The notes under the pieces were generated by a model, which was not told the DNA's origin, ran no database searches, and saw only the letters and a program-made list of their open reading frames with translations. A program made the translations under genes and the position numbers. From Linepithema humile (Eukaryota; Arthropoda; Insecta; Hymenoptera; Formicidae): a stretch of DNA of 64,000 nucleotides. The stretch is from positions 3,775,001 through 3,839,000 of the forward strand of contig NC_090135.1 of assembly GCF_040581485.1 (NCBI RefSeq), read 5' to 3'. How positions within the stretch are numbered: position 1 is the first letter of the stretch; the number at the start of each line of letters is the position of its first letter. Of the stretch, positions 43,453 to 55,529 are shown in pieces.

Positions 43453-44101
43453 ATGTCTTAGCAGGTTTTTATCATATTTTATTGTCCAAATTTTTATTTT
43501 ATTTTTTATTATACTTAAATTTCGATAATTTTTTTTTTTAGTTAGTAATTGTTGCTAAATTATTTTTATTTTGGATTATTTTTATATTTTTAATATAAAA
43601 TTAGATATATTTTAAATTTTTTAAATATTTTTTAAATATACTTTTAATAAATATAAATACTTCTAATAAATTGGACAAAGCAATATATGTTTAAAAAGTA
43701 AGAACTTTATATTTTTTTATTTAAATATGTTTTTTTGTTAATTTTCTTTGGTTATTTTTGTTAATGTATATTGCCGCTTATATATTATACAGTTAATATA
43801 TGTTATATATATTATATTTAATACATTTTTTTTATCATATGTGTGTCAATAATATTTGTTTGTGATTTTAAAACTTACACACATTTTATATATTATATAA
43901 ATAAATAAATATATTATGTAAATAAAAAAAGTCTAAAAATCAATTCTTTAACCTTCTTCTCCTTTTCCTTCACAGGTCCTGATCAGGGCCATATAGAACA
44001 TATCGTTACATTGTGGATCAGGCGCCTTAATAGAGCCTGATGAGGCAATAAGGCAAAAGCTAACAGGCCCGTACTAGGGCCGTATTTCATTTTCTACTCG
44101 G

Positions 44102-44365
44102 GTTCGCTTTCGCAAGTTCCGCAAATTTCGACTGAGTCGAATCGCTTGCACCCTTGCGCTCCATCCGATCGTTGATAGGGTGTTTCGCATCTAAAACAGG
44201 TTTCAAGTGATCAAATCCTTGTATTCATTAATTAGAGAATTTATTCAATGTATGTGTGTGTGTAAAAATAAATAGAGTTTAAGATTTGTTACAAATTAGT
44301 TGTGTCTCTGTCGCACTCCTCACAAATCCTCCGCTTTGCATTCGCGTCTCTCTCACTCGCGAACA
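44102..44365 (+). repeat. Probable older LTR fragment, right part
   Basis: Continues the LTR-like sequence from before 40360. It has an AATAAATAGAG poly(A)-type signal near 44268 and ends about CTCCTCACA near 44323. No coding frame. Confidence 0.35.
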
Positions 44366-46681
44366 CTTTGTCATCCGCCATTTTGGAGAAAATTGTCGCA
44401 CATTATTGCGTTATGAATTTTCGAACACTAGACATCCAAACTTTTAAAATGGTTTTTAAAAAATCCTGCTAGCTGTATTACGTGCCGAGATATTCAATTT
44501 TGAACCAGACCGAATTGCAAGAATAAGAATTCCGTGGTCATCAGCTCCGCGGTATTTTAAAACTCCAAACTCTTCTTACGGTTGTAAGTGTCAATTCTGC
44601 TCTTAGCGTTACCCAGGATCAACGGCGTGGACGTGGCAGAAATCTGATCCCGTGTGTGTGTGTACGTGCACCACTGGGATAAGGACCTCATGGCTCGTTA
44701 GGTCCACGATATTTAACGACTCCAAACCCTCCCGGTGGTGCGTGTACAATTGCGTGTGCGCGCGCGTATATTAATAATGGGTATGACCTCCTCATGCGCG
44801 TATTACCTTATTCATGCGACGAGGTATACTCCTTATTAATGTTCTAATTTCAGACTGCGTAATGTTATTCCACTCCATTTCAAGAACTCTTCGAAGTTCT
44901 GGCAATGACTGAGGAGCAGGTACATGATCTCGTACTTTCCTGCCAAGATTGTCTCATAGGTGTTCAATGGGATTTAAATCTGGACTCATTGCTGGCCATT
45001 CAAGTCGATTTATGCCAACTTCACCGCAGAAATCAAGCACTCTTCTCGCAATGTGCGGTCGAGCAAAAAGTCCTCTCCGATGAAGTGCGCATACGGAACA
45101 ACGTACGGTATGAGTACGTCTTCCACGTATACATCTGCGTTCATGTTTCCGTCAAAAAAGTGGAGGTCTGTGTGAGCATTCGCAGAAATTCCTGCTCAAA
45201 CCATTACAGAGCCACCATTGTAGCTACGCCTCTCACTTATAGTACAGTCTGCAAATCGTTCTCCAACGCAACGGTATACTCGTTCTCATCCATCTGAAGA
45301 ATACAGACAAAAACGAGATTTGTCGCTAAAAAGAACGGTGCTCCATTCTGCATATGTCCAGTCTGCATGTTCGACAGCAAAATTGAGTCGAGTTACGCGA
45401 TGGCGACGCATAAGCGAAGGTACATTTGCTGGCCTGCGCGGAAAAAGACCGTGTTCCGCTAATCTGTTTGGAATAGTGTCAACGGATACATTACATTCGC
45501 GGACATCTTTTATATTGTTTCAAATTTGAACAGCCGTTCGATGTTTGTCTCTTAATAAATTTAAAACAATAAATCGGTCATCGTTTTTATTCGTACAACG
45601 AGGACGTCCCGAACCAGGTCTTCTTTGGACAAAATTAGTCTCTAAGTACCTAGCATAAGCACGTTGCACGGTTGACACTGATAAATCAAGTGTCTCAGCA
45701 ATGTATCTTCGACTTCTTCCATCTTCAATTAACGCTACAACTTGAGCAGCTTTTTCAGGATTTATTGTCGCCATAATTAACCAATAATTTCAATGCAAAA
45801 AGATTAATTATTCTTTACTTTGACAAAGTCGTACGAATAAGTAATGCGTCTCAAAAGGAAAAGATCAAGGCTAAAGAGAAATCGGAGCAACGATTGTCAG
45901 AGCAAAAAAAAATTGTTTTACATCCGAAGGAGATGTATACAGATCTTTTATGATTTCTCCGCCCTGACTTTTTGTTTATGCTCGACCGCACATTGCGAGA
46001 AGAGTGCTTGATTTCTGCGGTGAAGTTGGCATAAATCGACTCGAATGGCCAGCAATGAGTCCAGATTTAAATCCCATTGAACACCTATGAGACAATCTTG
46101 GCAGGAAAGTACGAGATCATGTACCTGCTCCTCAGTCATTGCCAGAACTTCGAAAAGTTCTTGAAATGGAATGGAATAACATTAAGCAGTCTGAAATTAG
46201 AATATTAATAAGGAATATGCCTCGTCGCATGAATGAGGTAATACGCGCACGAGGAGGTCATACCCATTATTAATATACGCGCGCGCACACGCAATTGTAC
46301 ACGCACCACCGGGAGGGTTTGGAGTCGTTAAATATCGTGGACCTGACGAGCCATGAGGTCCTTATCCCAGTGGTGCACGCACACACACACACACGGGATC
46401 AGATTTCTGCCACGTCCACGCCGTTGATCCTGGGTAACGCTAAAAGCAGAATTGACACTTACAACCGTAAGAAGAGTTTGGAGTTTTAAAATACCGCGGA
46501 GCTGATGACCACGGAATTCTTATTCTTGCAATTCGGTCTGGTTCAAAATTGAATATCTCGGCACGTAATACAGCTAGCAGGATTTTTTAAAAACCATTTT
46601 AAAAGTTTGGATGTCTAGTGTTCGAAAATTCATAACGCAATAATGTGCAACAATTTTCTCCAAAATGGCGGATAACAAAGC
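44366..46681 (-). mobile_element. Tc1-like fold-back element, inactive
   Basis: Inverted arms of about 700 bp (44366-45065 and 45979-46681) flank a unique loop of about 913 bp. The loop plus the left arm contain a minus-strand Tc1-like transposase; the right arm duplicates its 3' end in inverted orientation. Microsatellites (GTGTGTGTG, CGCGCGCG) lie in the arms. The true ends are unclear because related fold-back sequence adjoins on the right. Confidence 0.7.
44905..45774 (-). pseudogene. Tc1-like DD34E transposase, decayed
   Basis: ATG at 45774 (MATINPEKAAQVVALIEDG) opens a Tc1-type helix-turn-helix region (AETLDLSVSTVQRAYARYL) and a GRPR motif. Further on, FSDKSRFCL holds the first aspartate, the HDN-type motif is deleted, and MSPDLNPIEHL holds the glutamate. 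Several in-frame TGA stops (after TAVQI, in SSDG*E, in SVMV*AG, and in EHL*DNLG) look like decayed CGA and TGG codons. The C-terminal part is repeated inverted at 45979-46160. Confidence 0.75.
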
Positions 46682-46912
46682 AAAAGCATGCAAAATTGAA
46701 AAATAATGGTTCGAGTTTGCGACGGTGCACGACGTAAACGAAAAAATTGTAACTTATTGGGATCAAAAGCGTATGAAAGTACAGAGTCTCCTCTTTAAAA
46801 TGCTTTTTTATGCATCTCGATACGATGATTTTTCGCTGAGAGATTCGCATTTGAAGTAAGAACCTGCCTTTTTCTTCAAATGCGAATCTCTCGGCGAAAA
46901 ATCATTGTATAA
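46655..46912. repeat. Half fold-back repeat related to 38365-38745
   Basis: One full arm plus the centre (ATGCGAATCTCTCGGCG) of the fold-back seen at 38.5 kb, cut off after AAAATCATTGTA. Its outer end merges with the Tc1 fold-back arm at AAATGGCGGATAACAAAG. Confidence 0.7.
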
Positions 46913-47069
46913 TATATCTGCGCTTTACGCAGTAAAATATACACTAGAAAAAAGTTTTGTTGTATTATAAGAAATTCTGGTTGATTCTACTAGTACGTTT
47001 GTTCAAAAATGGACGAAACAAATTTGTTGTTGGAATTACCAAAAAATTCTGTTAAATTTCATCCTGTTT

Positions 47070-47290
47070 AAATCTATCAGAATTTCTTGTAAACCTTACT
47101 ACATCGTTTTGTTAGGTTTACAAAACTCTACCAGAATTTCTTGTTGACTTTACTACATCGTTTTGTTAAGTTTACAAAACTCTACCAGAATTTCTTGTTG
47201 ACTTTACTACATCGTTTTGTTAGGTTTACAAAACTCTACCAGAATTTCTTGTTGTCTTTACTACATCATTTTGTTAGATTACCACAACTT
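47070..47290. repeat. Subterminal 54-bp tandem repeats of the CACTA element
   Basis: Four units of 54 bp (47070, 47122, 47176, 47230), each with CTACCAGAATTTCTTG and ACTACATCGTTTTGTTA. Single copies of the CCAGAATTT motif occur near both ends. Subterminal arrays in CACTA elements are usually transposase-binding sites. 47291-47792 is AT-rich and non-coding. Confidence 0.75.
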
Positions 47291-47792
47291 TGTGGTTAAA
47301 ACACGAGTTCGGATAGGTGTGGGTTTTTTTAAACAATAACAATATATTTAGGTTTAAAATATACATATATTTTATATCAATAATAATAAACACATATACA
47401 CAATAACAATTTTCATATTTATTTTTCTTACAAACCTTTTCTTACAAACCTTTTCTTACCAAATTACTTATTTTTGGTCACAAAATAAAAAAAATTATTA
47501 CATTATTATAGAGAAAGAAAACTTATTATTAACTTATATGATAATAAACTATAAACTTATTATATACGAAATTGACATACCATAAAGAAAAATTATTATT
47601 GTATAGAAACGTAAATTGCATACAGATATACTACAGATATATTATGTTTTCAATATCAATTATTCCACAATTAAGTAAAGATACTATATCAGAAAGTAAC
47701 CTAAAGTGCTACACTTCCAGTGTAAAAAAATCAACTTAATATCATATGGTTGACGGCAACGTTAAATACACAAAAAAAAGTGCTATACTTTA

Positions 47793-50308
47793 TTACAACA
47801 AATTATTAATATTGTTATTATAAGTGAGTGTAAATTTACAAAGCATGTTTGGTTGAGACCAAAAGAATTCCACTTTTAGGTAAACATGCAATAATTGCGG
47901 GAAAAGGATGAAATAAATTTCAACAACAACACAAGACATTTCTGCTTGTATTTCAACTTCATAACCATGAAAATCTTCGCAGAATCCTATATTGAGAAGA
48001 TTTTGGCATACTAAACAAAAATTATTAAAATCATTACACAAGATGTGTCTCACAATGCCGAACTGAGGAAGATGATTGGAAGAAAGATTTAAAACGACAC
48101 ATAAACCAGGTTTATAAGTAATTCCTCTAAATTCAGCCCAAGAAACTTGTAAGCATTTACTCGTAAAGTATGCTGGTAAAGAATTCTTAAATGTAGAGAA
48201 ATTATTCGAAAATGAAATGTCATCCGCAAAAAGTATTGGACCTACTTTCTGATTATCAATCAAATCTATTTTAGATGAAAATCTATAACAAAGATAGAAT
48301 TCTTCTTTTACAGCAAGTGAATGAGTAATATTTTTACGAGAACGAGGCATTCGCAGCAATTTTTAATAATCGATTTTTTGATTCAAATCGTGTAACACTT
48401 AAATGAGATGGAGGTCCACTTTTTTTAAATACAGTTTTATAATGTGTCATATTATGATGTTTCGCTTTTAAATTATCCATAAAAAGATTGCAATATTTTA
48501 CATGATGTTCTTCTACTAACACTGCAAGTAGCTCAGCGCATTCATCTTGCAGATATTTGGCATTTATTAAATCATGAATCTTACGTAAAATCAAATAATA
48601 ATCCCATACATCATCATGACAAACATCTTCTCCAACAATAAATGGAAATGAAAGCAAAAAATAACTCATTTCACTAGCTGAAAAAGATAAACTCTTCTTT
48701 CTCACCTCATCCTCTCTTAAAGATGGAAGTCTGTTAGAAATATTATTAGATGCGTAATCAAAACCTTTTAAACGTTCATTTAAAGTATTAAGAGACACGT
48801 TTTTAACACCATTAACATAGTGATATAATATGTGACTCATTCCATATTTATACACTCCTTCATCAAAATCATGCATTTTATCTACAACAGCATTAGCTGT
48901 CACATGAAAATAATTAACTTTATTCCAAACACTATTTTCTTTTATGCCACTTTCCTTCATCTTCAAGAAAAGATCATTATTATAATTTTCTTCAGTGCGT
49001 AAAAGATCAGTATTTTCAATTGGGCATGAATGCGAATCATTTTTCGACATTTTACAGAATCGACAAAAATAGGTTGCATTAAAGCTTTCAGTAAAACCTA
49101 AAGCTGAGTTTAATCCAAGATTGTCACCCAAAACAAGGCTTAAAGCAAAATAAATATGGAAAGAGCCATCCGTCGTTTGTATTTCTAAACCTTCTTTCTG
49201 TAAATAATTTATTTCGTCAACAAGAATAGTAAAGATACTCGCATTTGAAAATTGACTTCGATCAACAGAGTGAAAAAGAAGAGCTGTAAAAATATTTTCC
49301 AACTGAGAAACAAACTGAGGAGGTAGACATGGAATAGAATAAAAGACAGTTCCAAGCTTTTGAATTGAAGCATGAGATCCTAGTGGATTGCATACTTCGA
49401 GATCATCATAAATAAACAAAAAGGGGAAGGACTGTTTTCCCTCGAAAAAATGTATGTTTTTTATGTTGCCATAATTCACCTTGAATGAAATTAGATATTA
49501 CACCTTTCTCTTTTGATAGACTATCCATGTAGTCTAAAATAGTCTTCAATACCCCAGGAAGGGATAAAAAATTCTGAAGAACCTTTCTCATAGGTATAAA
49601 TTTGGCTTTAATATCGCATGTTTCTTTCCTTATTCTACCTTTAATTACTTTATCTTTAAAATAGCTTCCAATAATATAATCAGTAGATTTGATATAATAT
49701 CCATTAGTTTGAAACTTCATCAACTGAAGGTACTCAGTTTCCAAACCTTTAAATGGTTCTTTCAAAAGTTGTAATTTACTTTGTATTTCATTTAAAATGT
49801 TTTGATTTATTGATTTACTTTGTAAAGAAGAAATAAGTGATGAACTTACTGAGTTTACAGTAACATCTAAAAGGTCATGAGTATTATCTATAATATCCTG
49901 TACAATATTCCGAGACAGATTAGGATTGGCATAAAACTTAGCTGCAAATGATAAAGCAAAATACTGTATATATTTAAGACCATTCTGTAAGGATACGCAG
50001 CTTTCGTTGTCACTAACGTTTTTATCATTATCGTTACTCTCGTTTTTATCAAAATCTTTATTTTTTCTGTTATCAGCTCTTCGCACATGTCGATGATAAG
50101 TAGATGTTTCTGAACGGAATTTATGGAATGTAATTAAATGCCTTCGAAACGATCGCCATCCATTAAAAGTTTTTAAACATTGGTGTTCTGGACATAGAAT
50201 TTTTTCTTTTAAATCTAGATTGTGATAAAGCTGAATATGAAGATAAAGTGCCTTTATCGTATGAAGAGTCGTACGAATTGTGCATGTTTTAACAATACAA
50301 CGAGGCAT
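47793..50308 (-). pseudogene. CACTA Tnp2-like transposase, two frameshifts
   Basis: Starts MPRCIVKTC with C2H2-type fingers (CPEHQCLKTFNGWRSFRRHLITFH). It continues through TFCRFCKMSKNDSHSC-like cysteines, VDKMHDFDEGVYKYGM, and the terminal block HNMTHYKTVFKKSGPP...RFESKNRLLK that recalls the DUF4218-like tail of animal CACTA transposases. Three overlapping frames (50308-49406, 49479-48334, 48359-47793) show two frameshifts, one near 49440-49470 (GELWQHKKH versus the IYDDLEVCNPLGSH frame) and one near 48345. No other stop seems to interrupt it. Dead copy, unless these are sequencing errors. Confidence 0.7.
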
Positions 50309-51103
50309 ATTGATTAAAAAATTAGTATGACTTGAAAGTTTTTCTATCCAAAAAATATATTACTAATGAACTATTACTAAAACTTTGATATTCTAATTTT
50401 ATCTTAAATAAGAAGTATTTTTCTACTTATCATTGACATAATTACAAAAATTATGGAAAACAAAAAAAAATTATGGAATTAATGTTGATTACGTGTTTGA
50501 ACGAAGAAAGCTTTGACCACTTAGAAATTATGACAAACGTTATTTCGTACTTTAAAATAACGAAAATGTTTTGTCTGTTGATCAATGGCGTTATCGTTCA
50601 CCAACAAATATTACGCAATCCTATGACATCAAAAATTCTAAATTTCTTTGAAATTTGAAACATATCAATGATTCAAATATTTGTTTGACTGGAAGATTAT
50701 TCTATTTAAAAAATAATAATATGTCACTAATGGATATTATATCACTTTTTAAAAATAATTTTTAATTTTGCAATACAAATGAAACAAAAACTTTAATATT
50801 CTAATCTTGTTAAATAAAAAGTATGTTTCGACTATAATTACAGAAATAATAAAAAACAAAAGAAAATTATGGAATAGTTGTCGAATACGTGTCTGAACAA
50901 AGAAAGCTTTGACCAATTAGAAAATATTATAGCGCCAACAGTAATGAACAAAAGTAACAACACTTGAGAAAGAGAGAGAAACCTCGCAAATAATACTAAC
51001 ACCAATATCAATATTGACAATACTTAAAATTTGAATATCAATAATACAATCGATAATATCGATAATACAGTAGATACAATAGATACAGCAATAATATCGA
51101 TAA
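50309..51103. other. Spacer between the two CACTA genes
   Basis: AT-rich DNA with two diverged copies of a segment (around 50330-50560 and 50770-50920 share GAAAGCTTTGACCA and TTATGGAAT). No gene. Confidence 0.5.
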
Positions 51104-54100
51104 TCACACAATTATACTTTCTAAATTTTTTAGTTGTTTACTTACTTGTGGTATAATTATATCCCAAGAAGTTTTTAATTGATAAAGTCCATGTTGGAGA
51201 AAGTACCAAATAGTCTGACTCTGTGATGGATAATGTGCATGAAGTGCATGAATTGCCTTGAAACAAACATCCACAGCAGTATTGCAATCATCAAAATGAT
51301 AGTAGTTTGTATCGATGACAACGTAGAAATCTTTACATTCAGCCACTGTCGCTCCAACTGCAATAATTAAAGGTTGCACTTTGCACTTCATTTGCCGTGC
51401 TTTTAAGACGATTCTTTCTATGGATGGTGTTAAATCGTTGTTAACCTACAGAAAAAATGCATATATTTAGAAACAATAATTGAAATCATAGATTTTAATA
51501 TTTATTAATAAATAGAAATTAACTCTTTTTAAAAAATAACACATTACAGTTCGTTTGAAGAAAGAAAAATAACCTTTATATGAAATATAAATCCGTCAAG
51601 TACTTCTTGACTGTTTGGCTTCCATCTACAACCATGTTCCAAACGTATTGGAGTAGGAGTAAGAAGATTTCTCAAGCTCATAAAAATGAAAAGATCACTT
51701 TCATCTATAAATAGAAAGAAAAATTAATTTACAATTGATTTATTTATTTATGTATTTATTTATGTATTTATTTAAATACGCATAAATCATCAATCAAAGT
51801 TAATTTTGTACGATATTTCTGTAATATTTATAACTAACACACCTGATAATTCAAGAAGTGTACATAATTTTTGCGAGAAAGAAGGCCATTTATTCCACAT
51901 GTGCATATCGTAATCCAAGTATAATTGTTTAAAATCTGACAACAGCTGTAAGTAAAATGAAAGCCATATATTAAGCCATATATTAAACTTGGAATTAAAA
52001 TAAATATATTAAAATCATTGAAATTTGTTTTAAATGTATTATTTACCAATGTATAACCAAAACTCTGTTTCAGAACACAGAAATCATTAATGTAATCAAA
52101 AATTGTTTTTGTGCTTTGCGTATTCCGTAACATATAAAGCCTAGCAGAATGAGTTGCTTCCCATTTCGCTTTCACATCCTCAAATGGTTCCTTATGAGTA
52201 CGTAACCATTCCAACTGACCGTTAATATTTTCACTTTCTGAAATATATATTAGAAGTATATGTGTTCATAAAAAGAAAAAATATGATTTATTAAATGCTA
52301 TAGCAATGTACGTAAAATATTCTAAACAGGAAAGTAAAAATGTACCTGCTACAGTCTGAGTTTCACTGGATTCAATACTGGATTGATTAATTAATCCATT
52401 CTTTTGCAAATGTCGATAATAGTTTACATATTTATCATAAAGTTTACCTTTGGGACTTAATTTTTTGTTACATAATTTCTTATAAGGTACATAATATGTT
52501 TCCTGAAAAAAAATGTAAAACATAGTCGAACATGTAACAGTAAAGCAATTCGTGTACACGTAAAGAAAAAAAAACAAACCTTAACTTTTCCTGGAATACT
52601 CTGTGATATCTGTTCAGCCAATACTTTTAAACGTTGTTGGTGTATTCTAAAAAGAAAATATCAACTAACAACCAGAAATTGATATATAAACATTATTATA
52701 TTTAATGAACTTGCTTTATGACACCATTCTTTGCGAGTTCTCGTTTTATGATAGCTGCACAAAGCTTAGCTCTTGCTGCATCTTTCTTTGTACAATTCCG
52801 ATCCTTTAAAATATAGTATGCAGCTTTTGCATCCAAATCTTTTTTAATAATATTTATGATATCCTGATTACAAATATATTTTCTATTATACATATTCAAT
52901 TTTAAAAATATATTTCTTATAATTTTATATATTAAATTTTTGAAAATTAAAAAAAATTAATATATATGTGTGGCGGCTCACCGCCACACAGCTGTACTGA
53001 AGCGGCATAATACGCCGCGGCGCCGCTACGCGCCGCAGGCCTTCTACCAGTTATAAGCTTGCGGACCCACCGCCAGGTTACGCAGGTGGTGAAGAGCTTT
53101 CTCGCGATCAAGCTTCGATCGACGAGATATAAAAGAGCTGCTCCGCAGATCTTTACTCACTCACTCGCTTCAAGGCGAGCTCTCACTAAGGGCCCTTGAA
53201 CGGAGTCACAGCTCTGCTTCGAAGAGCGCAACCAGCAAGTCTTCTCGACTTTTCACAGTGCCTGGGAAGGCACGGAAGCGAAAGACTCAGTCTCAGCTCT
53301 GACCGCACACCTCACGTAGGATGTACATCTACGGTCAGCTGACGCACCAGCATCGCCGTCGCCACCACAGACTCTACAGCGGAAAATAATTCCCTTAGAG
53401 TACTGTGCCCGGTTGACTCGGTCCCCACGTGACACTCACGTTCCGGGGGACATCCGAATGCGAAGGCCTCTCCCGCCTCGGCTCGCAGACTCACTTGCGC
53501 CATCGAGAGCCGGACGGTCGCAGCGCATGGCACAACGGAGACATACTCCACCGCAACGCAAACCTCGCCGCCGGGATGCAACACGCACCCTCGCATGAAT
53601 CGTCCTGTTAAGGATCCGATTCCAACCACGCAGACGCGGCCGGTAATATCTTACCGCGCCCATCACCTTTCATTCGAAACTCGCGGCCTTACACTCTGCC
53701 GCGAATGCGCCGCTGGCGCACTCAAGTTACACATACACTTGTACATACATACTTCTCTCTGACAAAGAAATAAACGCATTTCTACACCATTGACTCTCTC
53801 TCACTTCTCACCAGTCGAACACAATCCATTAGGCCATACGCCTATAATATGTATATATATATATTTTTGTCACACACTTGCATTTGCTGTCTCTTTCTCT
53901 TTATATGCTAATGTATGCGTAGAATTAATCTGAATACTGCCTTCTTCAATTTCTTCTTGCTTGCTGCTGCTGGAAGAAGAAATATTTTCGACAATGTTGC
54001 AGAGAGGAGTGTTTTTAACATGTTGGAATGACTTATTATTTTCAGTGTCAGAAATAGCAATAGTATCAATCTGATTTTCATGACAAGATAGGGTTTGTGC

Positions 54101-54976
54101 TTTAATTTCAATCTGATTTTCATCAGAAGATAGGCTTGGTGCATTAATTTCAACCAGATTTTCATTACAAAATGGGATATGTGCAATTTCCTCTTGTAAG
54201 GATAAGGTATGTGAAGGGAAAGTAACCTAGAGAAAAGAGGGGTAAAAAAAAAACTTATGTTCAATCTCCCTGATAAAAATGTAAAAATATGAGCATACAC
54301 ACACACACATGTTTATAAACCTAAAGAATTATAAAAGAAATTATTTCACAATTACATGCCTGAAGAAGCAAAAATGAAAATGTAGATCATTTCAGTGTAT
54401 AAAATAATAAATTATCAACAGAATGTGGCATACACGAAGCGATGTAGCGAGTTCATTTGATCGCAAATGCAAAATTATCAAAATCAATCAAAATTCAGAA
54501 ATTAAATCCATAAAATAAAGAAATTTTTTACTAAAAATATGGAAATACATTTTCCAGTACATTTACAATTTTATTTATTTTAAAATGAATATAACAAGCT
54601 AATGAATAATAAAGAAACGTTTGAAATATTTCTCAGTGGACAAAATTGACGACTATTTATTGCATTCAATATTGTTGTACTTACCTGTGTTACAAGCTTA
54701 TAAGCTTCAAGTTTTTTCCAAAATTTTATTCTAGGTCCTGTTTTGGATAAAAGTGGTAGTAAATCTTTTTCTTCCAGACAAATTAGCGCTTCAAAGTCTA
54801 TTTCTTGTTCTAAAAAAGAATTTATATATTGCAAATAATGATAATAATTATATGTAACAGTTACAAAGAAATAAGTAAAGAAATTTAAATTAATTGTATT
54901 ACTAACCTTTAAAAATCTCTATATAATTGTCGAAATTCCATTCACACAGAAGAGAAGACGTTTTTTCGTCCGCCAT
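51104..54976 (-). CDS. CACTA accessory protein with N-terminal SAM domain, about ten exons
   Basis: Exons: 54976-54907, 54809-54685, 54226 to about 53890, 52863-52711, 52646-52580, 52502-52346, 52237-52047, 51945-51843, 51704-51574 and 51445-51104. Exons 1-2 encode a sterile alpha motif (CEWNFDNYIEIFK, then EKDLLPLLSKTGPRIKFWKK), a protein-interaction fold. Exon 3 is an acidic linker with ENQIEIKAQTLS repeats. The rest has DAKAAYYILKDRNCTKKDAARAKL, GKLYDKYVNYYRHLQKNG and a cysteine-poor C-terminal globular region (DLFIFMSLRNLLTPTPI...VNNDLTPSIERIV). Exons 1-3 and 5-10 join in phase; the 3-4 and 4-5 borders do not fit well, so exon ends there are uncertain. I believe this protein type travels with CACTA elements in insects, but its role is unknown. 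Confidence 0.6.
52979..53848 (+). mobile_element. Probable solo LTR in an intron of the SAM gene
   Basis: GC-rich 0.87 kb block starting TGTGGCGGCTCACC. A TATA box (GATATAAAAGAGC near 53129) and a poly(A) signal (AATAAACG near 53769) are in LTR order on the + strand. The right end is unclear because of a TA run; ATATG on both sides may be the duplication. The small frames at 53253-53666 show no domain. Confidence 0.5.
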
Positions 54977-54993
54977 GTCGCTGAACAGGATAA

Positions 54994-55529
54994 TGAAAGA
55001 TGCAACCATGAACGTCCGATAGACGGCGCCAGCAGACGGCAGCCAGATGATCGAGGGCAGCGCCTCGATAGAATCGATCCTGCGCGGGCGCGCTCCCGCT
55101 CCTTGTATTTTATTGTCTCAAATTATAACGAATAAAAGATTCGAGAATCTTCGCTAAAGTCGACCTGCGGGGAACCGGAGATCGAGTTCGCACTCTCTAT
55201 CGCCGAACCAGTGAGAACAGTCGAACAATTAGATAAAATATAGAGAGACAGTCGAGTCGATATTAGCACTTTTGAACTTAGACGAAATCTCAACGCTGTA
55301 CTTTCAATCTGAAATTATATTGTTAATAGTGAAGCAAATTCAGTGTCGAATCATTTTATGAGCCATCCTATCATTTATCTGTTTTCGTCGAAGTATCGTC
55401 GTTAATAAATTGAATAAATAACAAGGGTCGCGTATAGGACGTAACCGTCGAAGTCGTTTGAATAATCATTGAACAGTCGAAATACTTCTTTATTAGATTT
55501 TTACCGCTCATTTTAAGAACAATCTTACA
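54994..55529 (+). mobile_element. Solo LTR of a Ty3 family
   Basis: 536 bp, starts TGAAAGATGCAAC, ends ATCTTACA, with the perfect 4-bp duplication ATAA (54990-54993, 55530-55533). It matches, inverted, the LTRs of the Ty3 element at 57423-63390 over its whole length, with many differences. It sits 18 bp upstream of the SAM-gene start codon, in opposite orientation. Confidence 0.88.

Larger units (their letters stand above)
40360..44101 (+). mobile_element. Unclassified DNA element with 4-bp duplication
   Basis: Ends CTGAGTAGAAAATGA and, inverted, CCGAGTAGAAAATGA, flanked by GTTC at 40356-40359 and 44102-44105. Subterminal CCTGATCAGG/GCCTGA motifs recur at both ends. Without the nested LTR it is about 2.24 kb and holds only short exon-like frames, with no recognisable transposase, so it is non-autonomous or of a family I do not know. 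A 4-bp duplication occurs in Sola, Academ and Ginger elements among others; I cannot assign it. Confidence 0.7.

Noticed and set aside
53253..53666. Overlapping frames in the GC-rich block as genes
   Set aside because: They overlap on both strands inside an LTR-like sequence and show no domains or codon pattern.
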